A DNA stretch of 64,000 bases from Streptomyces scabichelini (lineage in GTDB: Bacteria; Actinomycetota; Actinomycetes; Streptomycetales; Streptomycetaceae): positions 1 through 64,000 of the forward strand of contig NZ_JAAKZY010000014.1 in NCBI RefSeq assembly GCF_011045015.1. The letters are read 5' to 3'. The notes below the pieces were generated by a model. That model had not been told where the DNA came from. It did no database searches and worked only from the letters and a program-made list of their open reading frames with translations. Shown in pieces: positions 22,692 through 31,332 of the stretch. The first letter of the stretch is position 1. The number at the start of each line of letters is the position of its first letter. The position numbers were made by a program, and so were the translations under genes.

Positions 22692-25022
22692 TCAGCGCAC
22701 CAGGCGAACTTCGCGCAGGCGGATGGTGGTTGCGGCGCCGACCGCTTCGAATCGGACCTGGACGGGTCCGGTGGGACGCGTGTCGAGCGGGAACACCTGG
22801 GAGATTTCCTCGCCATCGCCATCGCCATCGCCATCGCCATCGCGCTCTGGCGAGGGCGTAATCGTGCCCAGCGCTTGTCCGTCGACCAGCACGCGGGTCG
22901 GCCCTGCGCTTCCGTCTGAGAGGTGGACCACCTGAAGCCCTATGGCGGTGCCGTCCGGGTCGGTCAGGCGGTAGGACCACCATCCGGTGGCGGCCCGCCA
23001 CCTCAGCCCGTCGGTGAGGCCCGACCATGTGTCCTGCCCCAGGAACCGGTGGTCGCTTTCGGGCTGTTGCTCGCCGGCGGCAACGGCGTCAACGGTTCGG
23101 TCGTGCAGCGCGAGTGCCGCCTCGTCGGCCGTGCGGAGCTCAGCCCGCCGTTCCTGGAGCCGCCCCGGTTCCGCCACCGGGAAGTAGAGGACGTAGCGGG
23201 AGTCGTGGATGCCGGCGAACGGGACGAGGGTGACGGACTCGCCCGGTCGCGCGTCCACATGCTCCAGGGCGAACGCCAGCCGGTCCGGGGCGAGTCGGCG
23301 TACCCCGGCCGCCAGGTCGGAGGTGCTGTGCGCGAGCACGACGGGCAGGTGCTCCAGGGGGCGCAACGGGCCGTCGGCGACATGACCCATCCGGGAGTCG
23401 TCGGCGAAGAGCCCGACCAGGTCGCTCCGGTCGCCCTCGGCGGCGAGGACGGTGGGTCCGTAGCGGTACGACACCCACGGTGAGCCGTCGGGGAGCAGTT
23501 CGGCGCTGATGCGCGGACGAAGGCGCACGGTGACCGTGTCCCCTGCGGACCACCGCTGCTCAAGACGCACGTAGGTCAGGGGCTGTTCGCCTGTCCCGCT
23601 GCGTGTCGTGAGTGGGGGCGGTCCGTCCTCGGGCGGTGCGCCGTTGATACGGACCTGCGGCGTCCCTTCGTGCCAGCCGGGGATGCGTATGTGGATCGCC
23701 ACGGGGCTGGCGGGAGCCTCGCGCACCACGAGTCGCACCTCGTCGTCGTACGGGGCTGTCCCGGTCTGCTCCAGCACCAGGTTCTGTTCGGGCCGGCTGA
23801 GTCGGGAGGCGATGAAGAGGTTGACGAACAGGTCGCCGCCCTCGGCGGTGTACACCAACTCGCCGTACTTGGCGTGGTTCTCCAGCCCGGTGCCGACGCA
23901 GCACCAGAAGCAGTTGTGGGGCGTCGACACCACGCGGTAGTGGCCCGGCCGTACCGGCGTGAAATACACCAGCCCGCCCTGGGGATGCAGGGACGAGAGG
24001 ATGTGGTTGACCGTTGCGCGCTCGTAGTGGTCGAGTACCTCGGCGTCGGGCCGTTCGAGGAACAGGGCGCGGCTCAGCTTGAGCATGTTGTAGGTGTTGC
24101 AGGTCTCGGGGCCCTCCGGCGACTGGAGCGCGGAGCTGAAGTCGTCGCGGGCGTGCAGGTGCTCGCGTACGGAGTTGCCGCCGAAGGAGAACGTCCGGTG
24201 CCGGGTCATGGTCTGCCAGAAGAACCGGGCGGCGTCCCGCAGACCGGGGTCGTCGACGACCTCGCCGAGCCGCTGGTAGCCGACGGCTTTGGCGATCTGG
24301 GTGTTGGCGTGCATCCCGTCGAGTACGTCACGGTGCTCGCGCAACGGGCCGAGCAGTGACCTGTCGAGGAACCGCCGGGCCAGGGCGGCGTACCGCTGCG
24401 TGCCGGTGATGTCGGCGAGGTCCGCCAGCACCTCGCACATCCCACCGAACTCCGTGCGGAGCATGGCTTCGTGGGTGTCGTCGTCCATCCCCGCCGCCAG
24501 CCGGTCCCACCAGTCGGCCAGCCGCCGGACAGCGGTCAGGGCCGGCTCCGAACCGGCGTACCGGTGGGCGTCCAGCAGGCCGGCGAAGAGCTTGTGCAGG
24601 TTGTACCAGGGCACCCAGGCGCCACCGAGCTCGAACGAGTCCCGCTCCACCTGCCCCGCGGCGACCCGCTGCCACAGCCGCACGCCGTCGGGAATGCCCC
24701 CGACGTAGCCGGTGCCCAGGGCGTCCTGGCACTCGGCGATGCCCTGGACCAGACGCTCGACCATGGCTCTTGGCCGGGGGTCGTCCGTCACCGCGCTCAT
24801 GAGGGCGGCGCCCGACAACGCGTGCCCGACGGTGTGGCCGTCGAGACCGGAGTTCTCCCAGTTGCCGTAGGACTCGGCGACCGGCGGCAGGCCTGCCTCG
24901 CCCCGCAAGGGCGCGAGGAGCCGGTCGGCGTCGAGAGACAGCAGGTAGTCCAGGGCGGTGACCTGCGCGTCCAGGAACGGGCCGGGAAGAAGACGTACCG
25001 CGCTGCGGGGGAATGCCTGCAT
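22692..25022 (-). CDS. Beta-L-arabinofuranosidase, glycoside hydrolase family 127
   Basis: A 776-residue enzyme of the GH127/DUF1680 family, which removes beta-L-arabinofuranose with a zinc-bound Cys nucleophile. The ligands are visible: PETCNTYNML (Glu and Cys, about residues 308-312) and NCFWCCVGTG (paired Cys, about 375-380). The (alpha/alpha)6 start LDGHTVGHALSGAALM is also present. No signal peptide is seen, so it acts inside the cell on imported oligosaccharides. Near the C-terminus a DGDGDGDGDG run comes from five GATGGC copies (22812-22841), a likely slippage tract in a surface loop. It is the last gene of the sugar operon, 15 bp after the GH43-like gene. Confidence 0.92.
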   Translation of the reverse strand: MQAFPRSAVRLLPGPFLDAQVTALDYLLSLDADRLLAPLRGEAGLPPVAESYGNWENSGLDGHTVGHALSGAALMSAVTDDPRPRAMVERLVQGIAECQDALGTGYVGGIPDGVRLWQRVAAGQVERDSFELGGAWVPWYNLHKLFAGLLDAHRYAGSEPALTAVRRLADWWDRLAAGMDDDTHEAMLRTEFGGMCEVLADLADITGTQRYAALARRFLDRSLLGPLREHRDVLDGMHANTQIAKAVGYQRLGEVVDDPGLRDAARFFWQTMTRHRTFSFGGNSVREHLHARDDFSSALQSPEGPETCNTYNMLKLSRALFLERPDAEVLDHYERATVNHILSSLHPQGGLVYFTPVRPGHYRVVSTPHNCFWCCVGTGLENHAKYGELVYTAEGGDLFVNLFIASRLSRPEQNLVLEQTGTAPYDDEVRLVVREAPASPVAIHIRIPGWHEGTPQVRINGAPPEDGPPPLTTRSGTGEQPLTYVRLEQRWSAGDTVTVRLRPRISAELLPDGSPWVSYRYGPTVLAAEGDRSDLVGLFADDSRMGHVADGPLRPLEHLPVVLAHSTSDLAAGVRRLAPDRLAFALEHVDARPGESVTLVPFAGIHDSRYVLYFPVAEPGRLQERRAELRTADEAALALHDRTVDAVAAGEQQPESDHRFLGQDTWSGLTDGLRWRAATGWWSYRLTDPDGTAIGLQVVHLSDGSAGPTRVLVDGQALGTITPSPERDGDGDGDGDGEEISQVFPLDTRPTGPVQVRFEAVGAATTIRLREVRLVR
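22812..22841. repeat. (GCCATC)5 hexanucleotide repeat
   Basis: Five exact GCCATC copies in the GH127 gene code for an Asp-Gly repeat on the minus strand. Copy-number change would add or remove Asp-Gly pairs without shifting the frame. Confidence 0.95.
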
Positions 25023-25037
25023 GGGGTGCTTGTTTCC

Positions 25038-25997
25038 TTAGTTCGAACGCTTCGGCCCTGCGAGAGGGAGGATGGGGGCCTCAAGGATTTCGTCGCGGTC
25101 GCACACGAGGGTGTCTCCGCTCACCCGCAGGCGGGCCACCTGGATCGAGCTCCGGCGGCCGTCGTGGTCGTTGTCCGGTGCGGGGGCGTCGCCGGACCGC
25201 CTGGGGTGCGAGAAATAGAAGACGAACGCGCCGAGTTCGCTGGTGACGACATCGGCGTGGTAGCCGTACCCCCCGTCGTCCGGGCCCTTGCCGGGACGAT
25301 CGAGGATGAGTCCTCGCGGTTCCCATGTCTCCAGGTCCCGTGAGTGAAGAACCCGCTGTCCATGCCATTCGTCGATGAGCATCCAGTAACTGCCGCCGAG
25401 CTCGAAGACGTTCGGGCCTTCGTGCTTCGAGCACTCGACGGCGGGCCCCCGGACGGTCCACCGCGCCAGATCGTCGCTGTCCGCCGCGTAGGTGTGCGCG
25501 TGATCGGCCTCGTCCTTGTACCACATGCGGTAGCCCCCTGTGGGGAGCCGCAGGACGCAGGCGTCGATCACTCGCTCGGAGGAGAGCGACAAGGTGGAAC
25601 GGTAGGTCCAGGAGAAGAGGTCATGGCTCGTGTAGTGACGGATCACGCGTGCATGGCCCTCCCACCGGGTCGGAACACCGCGGATCACGCTGACGAACAT
25701 GTGGTACTCGGTGCCGTCGTCGACGATCTCGGGCGCCCAGTAGGTATGCCGCCCGGGCTCGATGTCCAGCCCCTCGGCGATTCCCCGGTACAGCCAGTCG
25801 GCACCGCCGTCCGCGGAGGACGCGATCCCGATGTCGGTCCCGTGTATCCAGCTCACGTCGTTCATCGGCGGCGCGTCGGCGCGCCGGCTCGTGTAGAACA
25901 TCCACCACTCGCCGGCCTGCCGGTTCCAGATGACAGTGGGGTCGGTCGCGCCGTCGTGCATGGGGTCTCGGAACAGGGGTCGGGCAACGGTCGTCAT
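25038..25997 (-). CDS. Five-bladed beta-propeller glycosidase (GH43-like)
   Basis: A 319-residue protein of the GH43/GH32-type five-bladed propeller superfamily. Signs are the first-blade Asp in GATDPTVIW (about residues 15-23), TYWAPEIVDDG, VIDACVLRLPTG, the putative acid Glu in HEGPNVFELGGSYW, and a late GYHADVV. No signal peptide, so cytosolic action on imported arabino- or galacto-oligosaccharides is likely. Specificity cannot be fixed: GH43, GH117 and related families share these features. It lies between the GH51 and GH127 genes in the operon, which argues for arabinan side chains. Confidence 0.78.
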   Translation of the reverse strand: MTTVARPLFRDPMHDGATDPTVIWNRQAGEWWMFYTSRRADAPPMNDVSWIHGTDIGIASSADGGADWLYRGIAEGLDIEPGRHTYWAPEIVDDGTEYHMFVSVIRGVPTRWEGHARVIRHYTSHDLFSWTYRSTLSLSSERVIDACVLRLPTGGYRMWYKDEADHAHTYAADSDDLARWTVRGPAVECSKHEGPNVFELGGSYWMLIDEWHGQRVLHSRDLETWEPRGLILDRPGKGPDDGGYGYHADVVTSELGAFVFYFSHPRRSGDAPAPDNDHDGRRSSIQVARLRVSGDTLVCDRDEILEAPILPLAGPKRSN

Positions 25998-26051
25998 CGG
26001 TTCTTCCCAGGTGTGAGGGTGTAGTGGTGCCGCACTGATTCGTCCGAGTGC

Positions 26052-27578
26052 TCAGTCCTGTCGGTTCGTCAGCCGGATCATGTTCCAGGAGAGCGGTTCG
26101 AGTTCGGCGTGGAGGACGCCGCCGTCGGTGACGGTCGTGCCGGTGGCGGGGTGCGTGGTGACCCGGTCGGGCCGGTCCGCGGTGTTGACGGCCTCCGGGT
26201 CGCTGTCGGCCAGGACCAGGTGCTCCGCCACGGTGTGGGCGCCGATGCCGCGCAGGTCGATCTCCAGGGGCAGAGCATCTGTCTGGCTGCGGTTGACCGC
26301 GAAGACGGTGATGTCGCCGCTCTCGTCGTCCATGACGGCGGTGGCGTGCAGCAGTGGTACGTCACCGAAGCGGGCGGTGGGGTACGTGGGGCTGTCCACG
26401 TCGACGCGCAGCACCCGGCCGCGCCCGTACGTCGACGCCTGGGCGAAGGGGAAGAAGGTGGTCTGCCGCCAGGCGGGGCCGCCCGGCTCGGTCATGATCG
26501 GCGCGATGACGTTGACGAGTTGGGCCAGGGAGGCGGCGGTCACCCGGTCGGCGTGCCGGAGCAGCGCGATGAGCATCGAGCCGAACACCACGGCGTCGGT
26601 GACGGTGTAGACGTCCTCCAGGAGACGCGGGGCCTGCTGCCAGTCGTCCACGGCGTGCGGGTTGGGCCGCTTCTGGTACCAGACGTTCCACTCGTCGAAG
26701 GAGAGGTTGATGCGCTTGGTCGCCTTCAGCCGGGCGCGGACGTGGTCGCAGGTGGCGACCACCGACTCGATGAAGTGCTCCATGTCGACGGCGGACGCCA
26801 GGAAGGAGTCCCGGTCTCCGTCGATCTCCTCGTAGTAGGCGTGCAGGGAGACGTGGTCGACATTGTCGTAGGCGGCCTCCAGGACCGTGGCTTCCCAGGC
26901 GGCGAAGGTGGCGATCCCGGAGCCGGAGCTGCCGCAGGCCACCAGCTCCAGGTCGGGCTCGATCATCTTCATGGCGCGGGCGGTCTCGGCGGCGAGACGC
27001 CCGTACTCCTCGGCCGTCTTGTGTCCGATCTGCCAGGGCCCGTCCATCTCGTTGCCCAGGCACCACATCTTGATGCCGTACGGCTCCTTGGCGCCGTGGG
27101 CGGCACGGCGGTCGGACAGCTCGGTGCCGCCCGGGTGGTTGCTGTACTCCAGCAGTCGCAGGGCGTCCTCCACCCCGCGGGTGCCGAGGTTGACGGCCAT
27201 CATGGGTTCCATGCCGGTCTTGGCGCAGAAGTCCATGAACTCCCCGAGGCCGAACTCGTTGGTCTCGGTGGAATTCCAGGCGAGGTCCAGCCGGACCGGG
27301 CGCTCCTCGCGCGGTCCCACGGAGTCCTCCCAGCGGTAACCGGAGACGAAGTTGCCGCCCGGGTAGCGCACGGTGGTGACGCCCAGTTCCCGGATCAGCT
27401 CCAGAACGTCCCGGCGCAGGCCGTCGGTGTCGGCCTGCGGGTGGCCGGGTTCGTAGATGCCGGTGTAGACGCAGCGGCCCAGGTGCTCGACAAAAGATCC
27501 GTACAGCCGGGGGTGGACGGTGCCGATGCCGAACGCCGGGTCGAGGGTGAAGCGTGCGGGGATGGTGGGGCGCGACAT
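26052..27578 (-). CDS. Alpha-L-arabinofuranosidase, glycoside hydrolase family 51
   Basis: A 508-residue intracellular arabinofuranosidase. The GH51 start YGSFVEHLGRCVYTGIYEPG, the acid/base Glu in CLGNEMDGPWQIG (about residue 177) and the nucleophile Glu in NLSFDEWNVWY (about 297) are intact, followed by the C-terminal beta domain. It releases L-arabinose from arabinan or arabinogalactan fragments. Length and lack of signal peptide fit the bacterial AbfA group. It is followed by the GH43-like and GH127 genes, so alpha- and beta-linked arabinofuranose can both be handled. It lies 81 bp after the lactonase gene in the same operon. Confidence 0.95.
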   Translation of the reverse strand: MSRPTIPARFTLDPAFGIGTVHPRLYGSFVEHLGRCVYTGIYEPGHPQADTDGLRRDVLELIRELGVTTVRYPGGNFVSGYRWEDSVGPREERPVRLDLAWNSTETNEFGLGEFMDFCAKTGMEPMMAVNLGTRGVEDALRLLEYSNHPGGTELSDRRAAHGAKEPYGIKMWCLGNEMDGPWQIGHKTAEEYGRLAAETARAMKMIEPDLELVACGSSGSGIATFAAWEATVLEAAYDNVDHVSLHAYYEEIDGDRDSFLASAVDMEHFIESVVATCDHVRARLKATKRINLSFDEWNVWYQKRPNPHAVDDWQQAPRLLEDVYTVTDAVVFGSMLIALLRHADRVTAASLAQLVNVIAPIMTEPGGPAWRQTTFFPFAQASTYGRGRVLRVDVDSPTYPTARFGDVPLLHATAVMDDESGDITVFAVNRSQTDALPLEIDLRGIGAHTVAEHLVLADSDPEAVNTADRPDRVTTHPATGTTVTDGGVLHAELEPLSWNMIRLTNRQD

Positions 27579-27659
27579 GACTGCCCTACTTTCTTGATCG
27601 TTGGCTGTTCTCAGGCCGTCCGGCGATGGCGGACGAGGTGTTCAGGGCGAAGTGGGTGT

Positions 27660-28733
27660 TCAGAGGGCGAGCGCGCAGACCACCGACGGAACGGACATCG
27701 CCGGGCCCGCCTGCCGCAGCGCCCCGTCGTCCAGGACACGCAGCGCGACGAGCGTCCCGCTGTGCTGGTTGGCCACCAGCAGATGATCGTGCGCGTAGGT
27801 CAGGCCGCGCGGCCAGGTACCGCCGGCTGGTATCTCGTCGATCGGTTCCAGTGCTGTGCCGGTGACCCGGAACGCGGCCACCGTGTCCGCGCCCCGGTTG
27901 GTCACCCACACGAAGCGGCCGCAGGGCGAGGCGACGATGCCGCCCGGCTGGTTAGTGACGTTCCGGACCGCCGTGGCGGGCAGTGAGGAGAGACGCGTCA
28001 GGGTGCCCGTACCGGCGTCGTACCGGTGGCAGGTGACCGTCGAGGACAGTTCGTCCGCGCTGAACACCAGCTCACCGCCGGGGGCGAAGGTGAGGTGGCG
28101 AGGACCGGAGCCGGGGCGCAGCTGGTTCACCGCCGTCCGCTCCAGGGTTCCGGCGCGGGTGTCGAGCCGGTAGGTGAAGACCGCGTCGGCGCCCAGGTCG
28201 GTGGCGAGGACGTAACGGCCCGCCGGGTCGACGAGCACCTGGTGGGCGTGGCTGCCCTCCTGCCGTCCGGCGACCGGGCCCGCCCCTTCGTGGACGGCGA
28301 CGTCGGTCAGCTCCACCGGACGTCCGTCCGCGTCGAGGCGGTGCACGGCCACGCTGCCGGGCGCCGTGTCGCTGCCGTAGTTCGCGGTCAGTAGCCAGCC
28401 CCCGTCCGGGTGGACGGTGAGGTGGCACGGGTTGGCGCCGCCGCTGCTCAACGGGCCGCCCAACGGGGACAGTTGACCGCCGCCGTGCCGGACCAGGGCG
28501 CTGACGGTGCCCGGATCGGTCTCGTTCGTGCTGTAGACGACGTCGAGCGAGGGATGCGCCGCCAGGAAGGACGCGCCGCTGACGGGCAGCGGCGGCACTC
28601 CCGTGTCGTCCGCAAGGTGGCCGGTGGCCGGGGCGAGTCTCAGGGCGGCGATCCCGGCACCGTCCCCGCCGGAGTCGGGTGTGTAGGCGCCGGTGAGGAC
28701 AGCGACCTCATCGGTGGAGGAAGGCGTGGGCAT
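27660..28733 (-). CDS. Seven-bladed propeller sugar lactonase
   Basis: A 357-residue protein of the 6-phosphogluconolactonase-like beta-propeller (lactonase) family. Features include VLTGAYTPDSGGDGAG at the start, LAAHPSLDVVYSTNE, NPCHLTVHPDGGWLLTANYGS, HAHQVLVDPAGRYVLATDLGAD and GSGPRHLTFAPGGELV. It would open the sugar lactone formed by a dehydrogenase. In this operon, between KDG kinase and GH51, a galactono- or arabinono-lactone is likelier than phosphogluconolactone. ATG start with CAGGGA upstream. Confidence 0.88.
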   Translation of the reverse strand: MPTPSSTDEVAVLTGAYTPDSGGDGAGIAALRLAPATGHLADDTGVPPLPVSGASFLAAHPSLDVVYSTNETDPGTVSALVRHGGGQLSPLGGPLSSGGANPCHLTVHPDGGWLLTANYGSDTAPGSVAVHRLDADGRPVELTDVAVHEGAGPVAGRQEGSHAHQVLVDPAGRYVLATDLGADAVFTYRLDTRAGTLERTAVNQLRPGSGPRHLTFAPGGELVFSADELSSTVTCHRYDAGTGTLTRLSSLPATAVRNVTNQPGGIVASPCGRFVWVTNRGADTVAAFRVTGTALEPIDEIPAGGTWPRGLTYAHDHLLVANQHSGTLVALRVLDDGALRQAGPAMSVPSVVCALAL

Positions 28734-28796
28734 GGGTGGTCCCTGGAAGTTCCTTGAGCGGGTGGGTACTCGCGCGGATGCGGTGCCGGGAAGGGC

Positions 28797-29756
28797 TCAG
28801 CGCACGATGTCGTCGTAGTGGTCCAGCAGATCCAGTTCGCCCCGCCTGGGCAGGCCTTCCCAGTCGCCGGTGGTGCTGACGGCGAAGGCGCCGAGCAGGG
28901 CCGCCGTCCGCAGGCGCTTCTCCGGCCGTTCGCCCGCGAGCAGTTCGGCGAGGTATCCGGCGGCGAACGCGTCTCCCGCGCCCACGGAGTCGTGCAGGGT
29001 GACGGGCACGGCGGGCTGCCGGTGTTCCCGGCCGTCGAGGAGGGCGTACGCGCCCTCGGCGCCCAGCTTGATGACGGCTCCGGCGGGGCCGAGTTCGCAG
29101 ATGCGCTTGGCGAGTTCCTCCGGGCCGTCGGCGTCCGGCACCATGAGACGGGCCTCGTGCGGTCCCGCGAAGACCAGGTCGCTTCTGCGCAGCAGCGGCA
29201 GCAGCGTGCACCTGGCCTCCCGCTCGTTCCACAGCAGCGACCGGAAGTTGATGTCCAGTGAGACCGGTACGCCGGCGTCGACGGCGATGTCCACCGCCCG
29301 GGTGACGGCACCGGCCGGACCTTCGCCCAGCGCCGGGGTGATCCCGGTGATGTGCAGGACCGCCGCGCCGGCGACGAGGTCCTCGGGGATGTCGTCGGCG
29401 GACAGCCGGGCACCCGCCGTGTGGGTGCGGTAGTAGCGCGTACGGCTGTGCGTGGCCGTACGGCGTTCGCGCAGCAACAGTGAGGTGGGGGCCCGGTCGC
29501 GTGCGGCGACCGTGGTGACGCCCTCGGCGCGCAGCTCGCGGAGGATGAGGTTCCCGAGTGCGTCGTCGCTGACACGGCCGATCCAGGTGGCGGACCCGCC
29601 GAGCCGGCTGACGCCCACGGCGACGTTCGACTCGGCTCCGGCGAGCCCGAGACGCAGGTCGGAGCCCACGGCCAGGGGGCCGGTGTCCGACGCCGCCAGG
29701 ACCGCGAGGACCTCGCCGACGGTCACCAAGTAGCGTTGCTGGGAAGGGTCGTTCAC
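28797..29756 (-). CDS. kdgK: 2-keto-3-deoxy-sugar-acid kinase, PfkB family
   Basis: A 319-residue PfkB/ribokinase-family enzyme close to 2-keto-3-deoxygluconate kinase. The GLAGAESNVAVGVSRLGG start signature, SLDINFRSLLW, and the ATP-site motif DSVGAGDAFAAGY (about residues 257-269, catalytic Asp) are present. It phosphorylates KDG or KDGal with ATP. The GTG start overlaps the aldolase stop (GTGA), so the two steps are translationally coupled. Given the galactonate dehydratase in the facing operon, 2-keto-3-deoxygalactonate is a likely substrate. Confidence 0.88.
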   Translation of the reverse strand: MNDPSQQRYLVTVGEVLAVLAASDTGPLAVGSDLRLGLAGAESNVAVGVSRLGGSATWIGRVSDDALGNLILRELRAEGVTTVAARDRAPTSLLLRERRTATHSRTRYYRTHTAGARLSADDIPEDLVAGAAVLHITGITPALGEGPAGAVTRAVDIAVDAGVPVSLDINFRSLLWNEREARCTLLPLLRRSDLVFAGPHEARLMVPDADGPEELAKRICELGPAGAVIKLGAEGAYALLDGREHRQPAVPVTLHDSVGAGDAFAAGYLAELLAGERPEKRLRTAALLGAFAVSTTGDWEGLPRRGELDLLDHYDDIVR

Positions 29757-30424
29757 GGGCCGATCTCCTGATGACTGGATGTGGCCCGGATCGAGTCGAG
29801 CAGCGTGCGCGACCTCGCCGTGAGGGCGTCCAGGGTCTCCGGTGCCGGGTTCCGGTCCGCTCCGCGCAGCAGCGGGGAGCCGATGCCGACGGCGAGGGCG
29901 CCCGCGTCGAGGTAGTCGCGGGCCTGGTCGAGGCCGACTCCGCCGACGGCGACGAGCGGGATGTCCGGCAGCGGCGCCCGCAGCTGTCGCAGATGGGCGG
30001 GGCCGCCGGTGCTCGCGGGGAAGAGCTTGACGGCGGCGGCACCCGCCCGCCAGGCGGTGGACACCTCGGTGGGTGTCCAGGCGCCCGGGTAGAACGGGAT
30101 GCCCCGGCCGGCGGCGTCGCGGATCACGTCGGTGTCCACGGCCGGGGCCACCAGGAACTCGGCCCCGGCCGCGAGCGCTTCCCGGGCCTGCTCGGTGGTG
30201 ATCACCGTGCCCGCGCCGACCGCCACATCGGGCCCGAGCTCGTCCCGGATGGCGGCCAGCGCGTCGAGAGCACCCGAGGTGGTGAGGGTGACCTCCAGGC
30301 AGGTGATGCCACCGGCCGCGAGGGCCCGGGCCACGGCGGGCAGTCCCGTCGCGTCGGCCGACCGCAGGATGGCCATGACCCGGGTTCGGCCCAGCTGCGG
30401 AGTGAGTGGCGGACGCCCGGTCAA
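29753..30424 (-). CDS. KDPG/KDPGal aldolase
   Basis: A 223-residue class I aldolase that splits 2-keto-3-deoxy-6-phospho sugar acids into pyruvate and glyceraldehyde 3-phosphate. Family motifs are VMAILRS, CLEVTLTT (catalytic Glu), GAGTVIT, EFLVAPAVD, PFYPGAWTPTE and AAVKLFPAS with the Schiff-base Lys (about residue 132). The frame has no good ATG or GTG near the expected N-terminus; TTG at 30424 gives the right length. That TTG overlaps the stop of a 16-codon leader frame with a strong ribosome-binding site (TTGA). Either translation is coupled to the leader, or a one-base shift broke the original start. Confidence 0.88.
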   Translation of the reverse strand: MTGRPPLTPQLGRTRVMAILRSADATGLPAVARALAAGGITCLEVTLTTSGALDALAAIRDELGPDVAVGAGTVITTEQAREALAAGAEFLVAPAVDTDVIRDAAGRGIPFYPGAWTPTEVSTAWRAGAAAVKLFPASTGGPAHLRQLRAPLPDIPLVAVGGVGLDQARDYLDAGALAVGIGSPLLRGADRNPAPETLDALTARSRTLLDSIRATSSHQEIGP

Positions 30425-30471
30425 GACCTCACCGCCGCGGACGACATGCCGAAACGCTGGGTGGTGGTCAT
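30421..30471 (-). CDS. 16-codon leader frame coupled to the aldolase
   Basis: ATG at 30471 has AAAGGAA at ideal spacing and opens a 16-residue frame, MTTTQRFGMSSAAVRS, ending TGA. Its stop shares TTGA with the probable TTG start of the aldolase. It could be a coupling peptide, or the true N-terminus of the aldolase cut off by a frameshift. Sequence alone does not decide. Confidence 0.45.
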   Translation of the reverse strand: MTTTQRFGMSSAAVRS

Positions 30472-30510
30472 ACGAAGTTCCTTTGCGGCGTGGTGCGTCG
30501 GTGAACGGCG

Positions 30511-31332
30511 TCACTTGAGTCCGGAGGTGGAGATCCCGGCGACGAAGCCGCGCTGCAGGATCAGGAAGAGCACCAGCACGGGCACGACGTACATCACGGT
30601 GCCTGCCGCGACGAGGTTGCCGAGCTGGGCACCATGCGCGTTGACGTAGCCGGTGGTGAGCTGGACCGCGAGGGTGGTGCGGCTGGTGTCCAGCAGCAGC
30701 GCGGGCGCGATCCAGTCGCCCCAGGTCCAGCTGAAGGACAGGATCAGGCTGGTGGCGATGACCGGCCACGACTGGGGCAGGAAGATCCGCCAGAAGATAC
30801 GGATCTGTCCGCAGCCGTCGACGATCGCCGCCTCCTCCAGTTCCTTGGGCATGTTGCTGAAGAACTGCCGGAACAGGAAGATCAGATACGGTGCGCCGCA
30901 CAGCCCCCACAGCACCCACGGCATATAGGTGTTCAGCAGGTTGACCTTGGCGAACAGCAGGTAGGTCGGGATGAGGGTGATGACCTGCGGCAGCATCATC
31001 GTCGACAGCAGCACACCGAAGATCACCCGCTTTCCCGGCGCTTCGAGCCGGGCGAAACCGTACCCGGCCCAGGCCGAGGCGAGTGTTGCCAGGACCGAGT
31101 AGATGACGGCGATCGTCAGGGAGTTGCGGGCGTAGCCGAAGTAGTCCCAAGTGGTCAGCGCCTTCACGAAGTTGCCAGGACTCGGATGATGCGGCCACCA
31201 GTGGATGGGGAAGGCACGCAGCTCCGACGGGTCCTTGAAGGCGGTGATCACGAGCCAGGCGAAAGGGCTGAGCATGAGAACGAGGAAGGCGACCAGGAGC
31301 ATGTAGACGACACTGCGCCGGCGGAGCACCAT
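30511..31332 (-). CDS. Sugar ABC importer permease 2 (CUT1, MalG-type)
   Basis: A 273-residue inner-membrane permease with six membrane segments. The first is VVYMLLVAFLVLMLSPFAWLVI; the EAA loop (ELEEAAIVDGCGQIRIFWRIFLP) contacts the ATPase; the C-terminus GFVAGISTSGLK is typical of MalG-type subunits. The ATG at 31332 overlaps the stop of permease 1 (TGATG) and follows GGAGG. It forms a CUT1 sugar importer with permease 1 and the binding protein. No ATPase is encoded here; a shared MsiK-type ATPase is usual in Streptomyces. Confidence 0.93.
   Translation of the reverse strand: MVLRRRSVVYMLLVAFLVLMLSPFAWLVITAFKDPSELRAFPIHWWPHHPSPGNFVKALTTWDYFGYARNSLTIAVIYSVLATLASAWAGYGFARLEAPGKRVIFGVLLSTMMLPQVITLIPTYLLFAKVNLLNTYMPWVLWGLCGAPYLIFLFRQFFSNMPKELEEAAIVDGCGQIRIFWRIFLPQSWPVIATSLILSFSWTWGDWIAPALLLDTSRTTLAVQLTTGYVNAHGAQLGNLVAAGTVMYVVPVLVLFLILQRGFVAGISTSGLK

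Noticed and set aside
22812..22841. Short repeats as a CRISPR array
   Set aside because: It is an uninterrupted hexanucleotide tract with no spacers, and no cas gene is in the window.
29753..30424. An oxidative arabinose pathway instead of the galactose route
   Set aside because: A DgoD-type dehydratase and a KDPG-family aldolase fit galactonate better; no pentonate dehydratase or KDA-specific enzyme is present. It is kept only as an alternative.
30425..31198. Long N-terminal extension of the KDPG aldolase
   Set aside because: It overlaps the permease gene in another frame and has no aldolase similarity.
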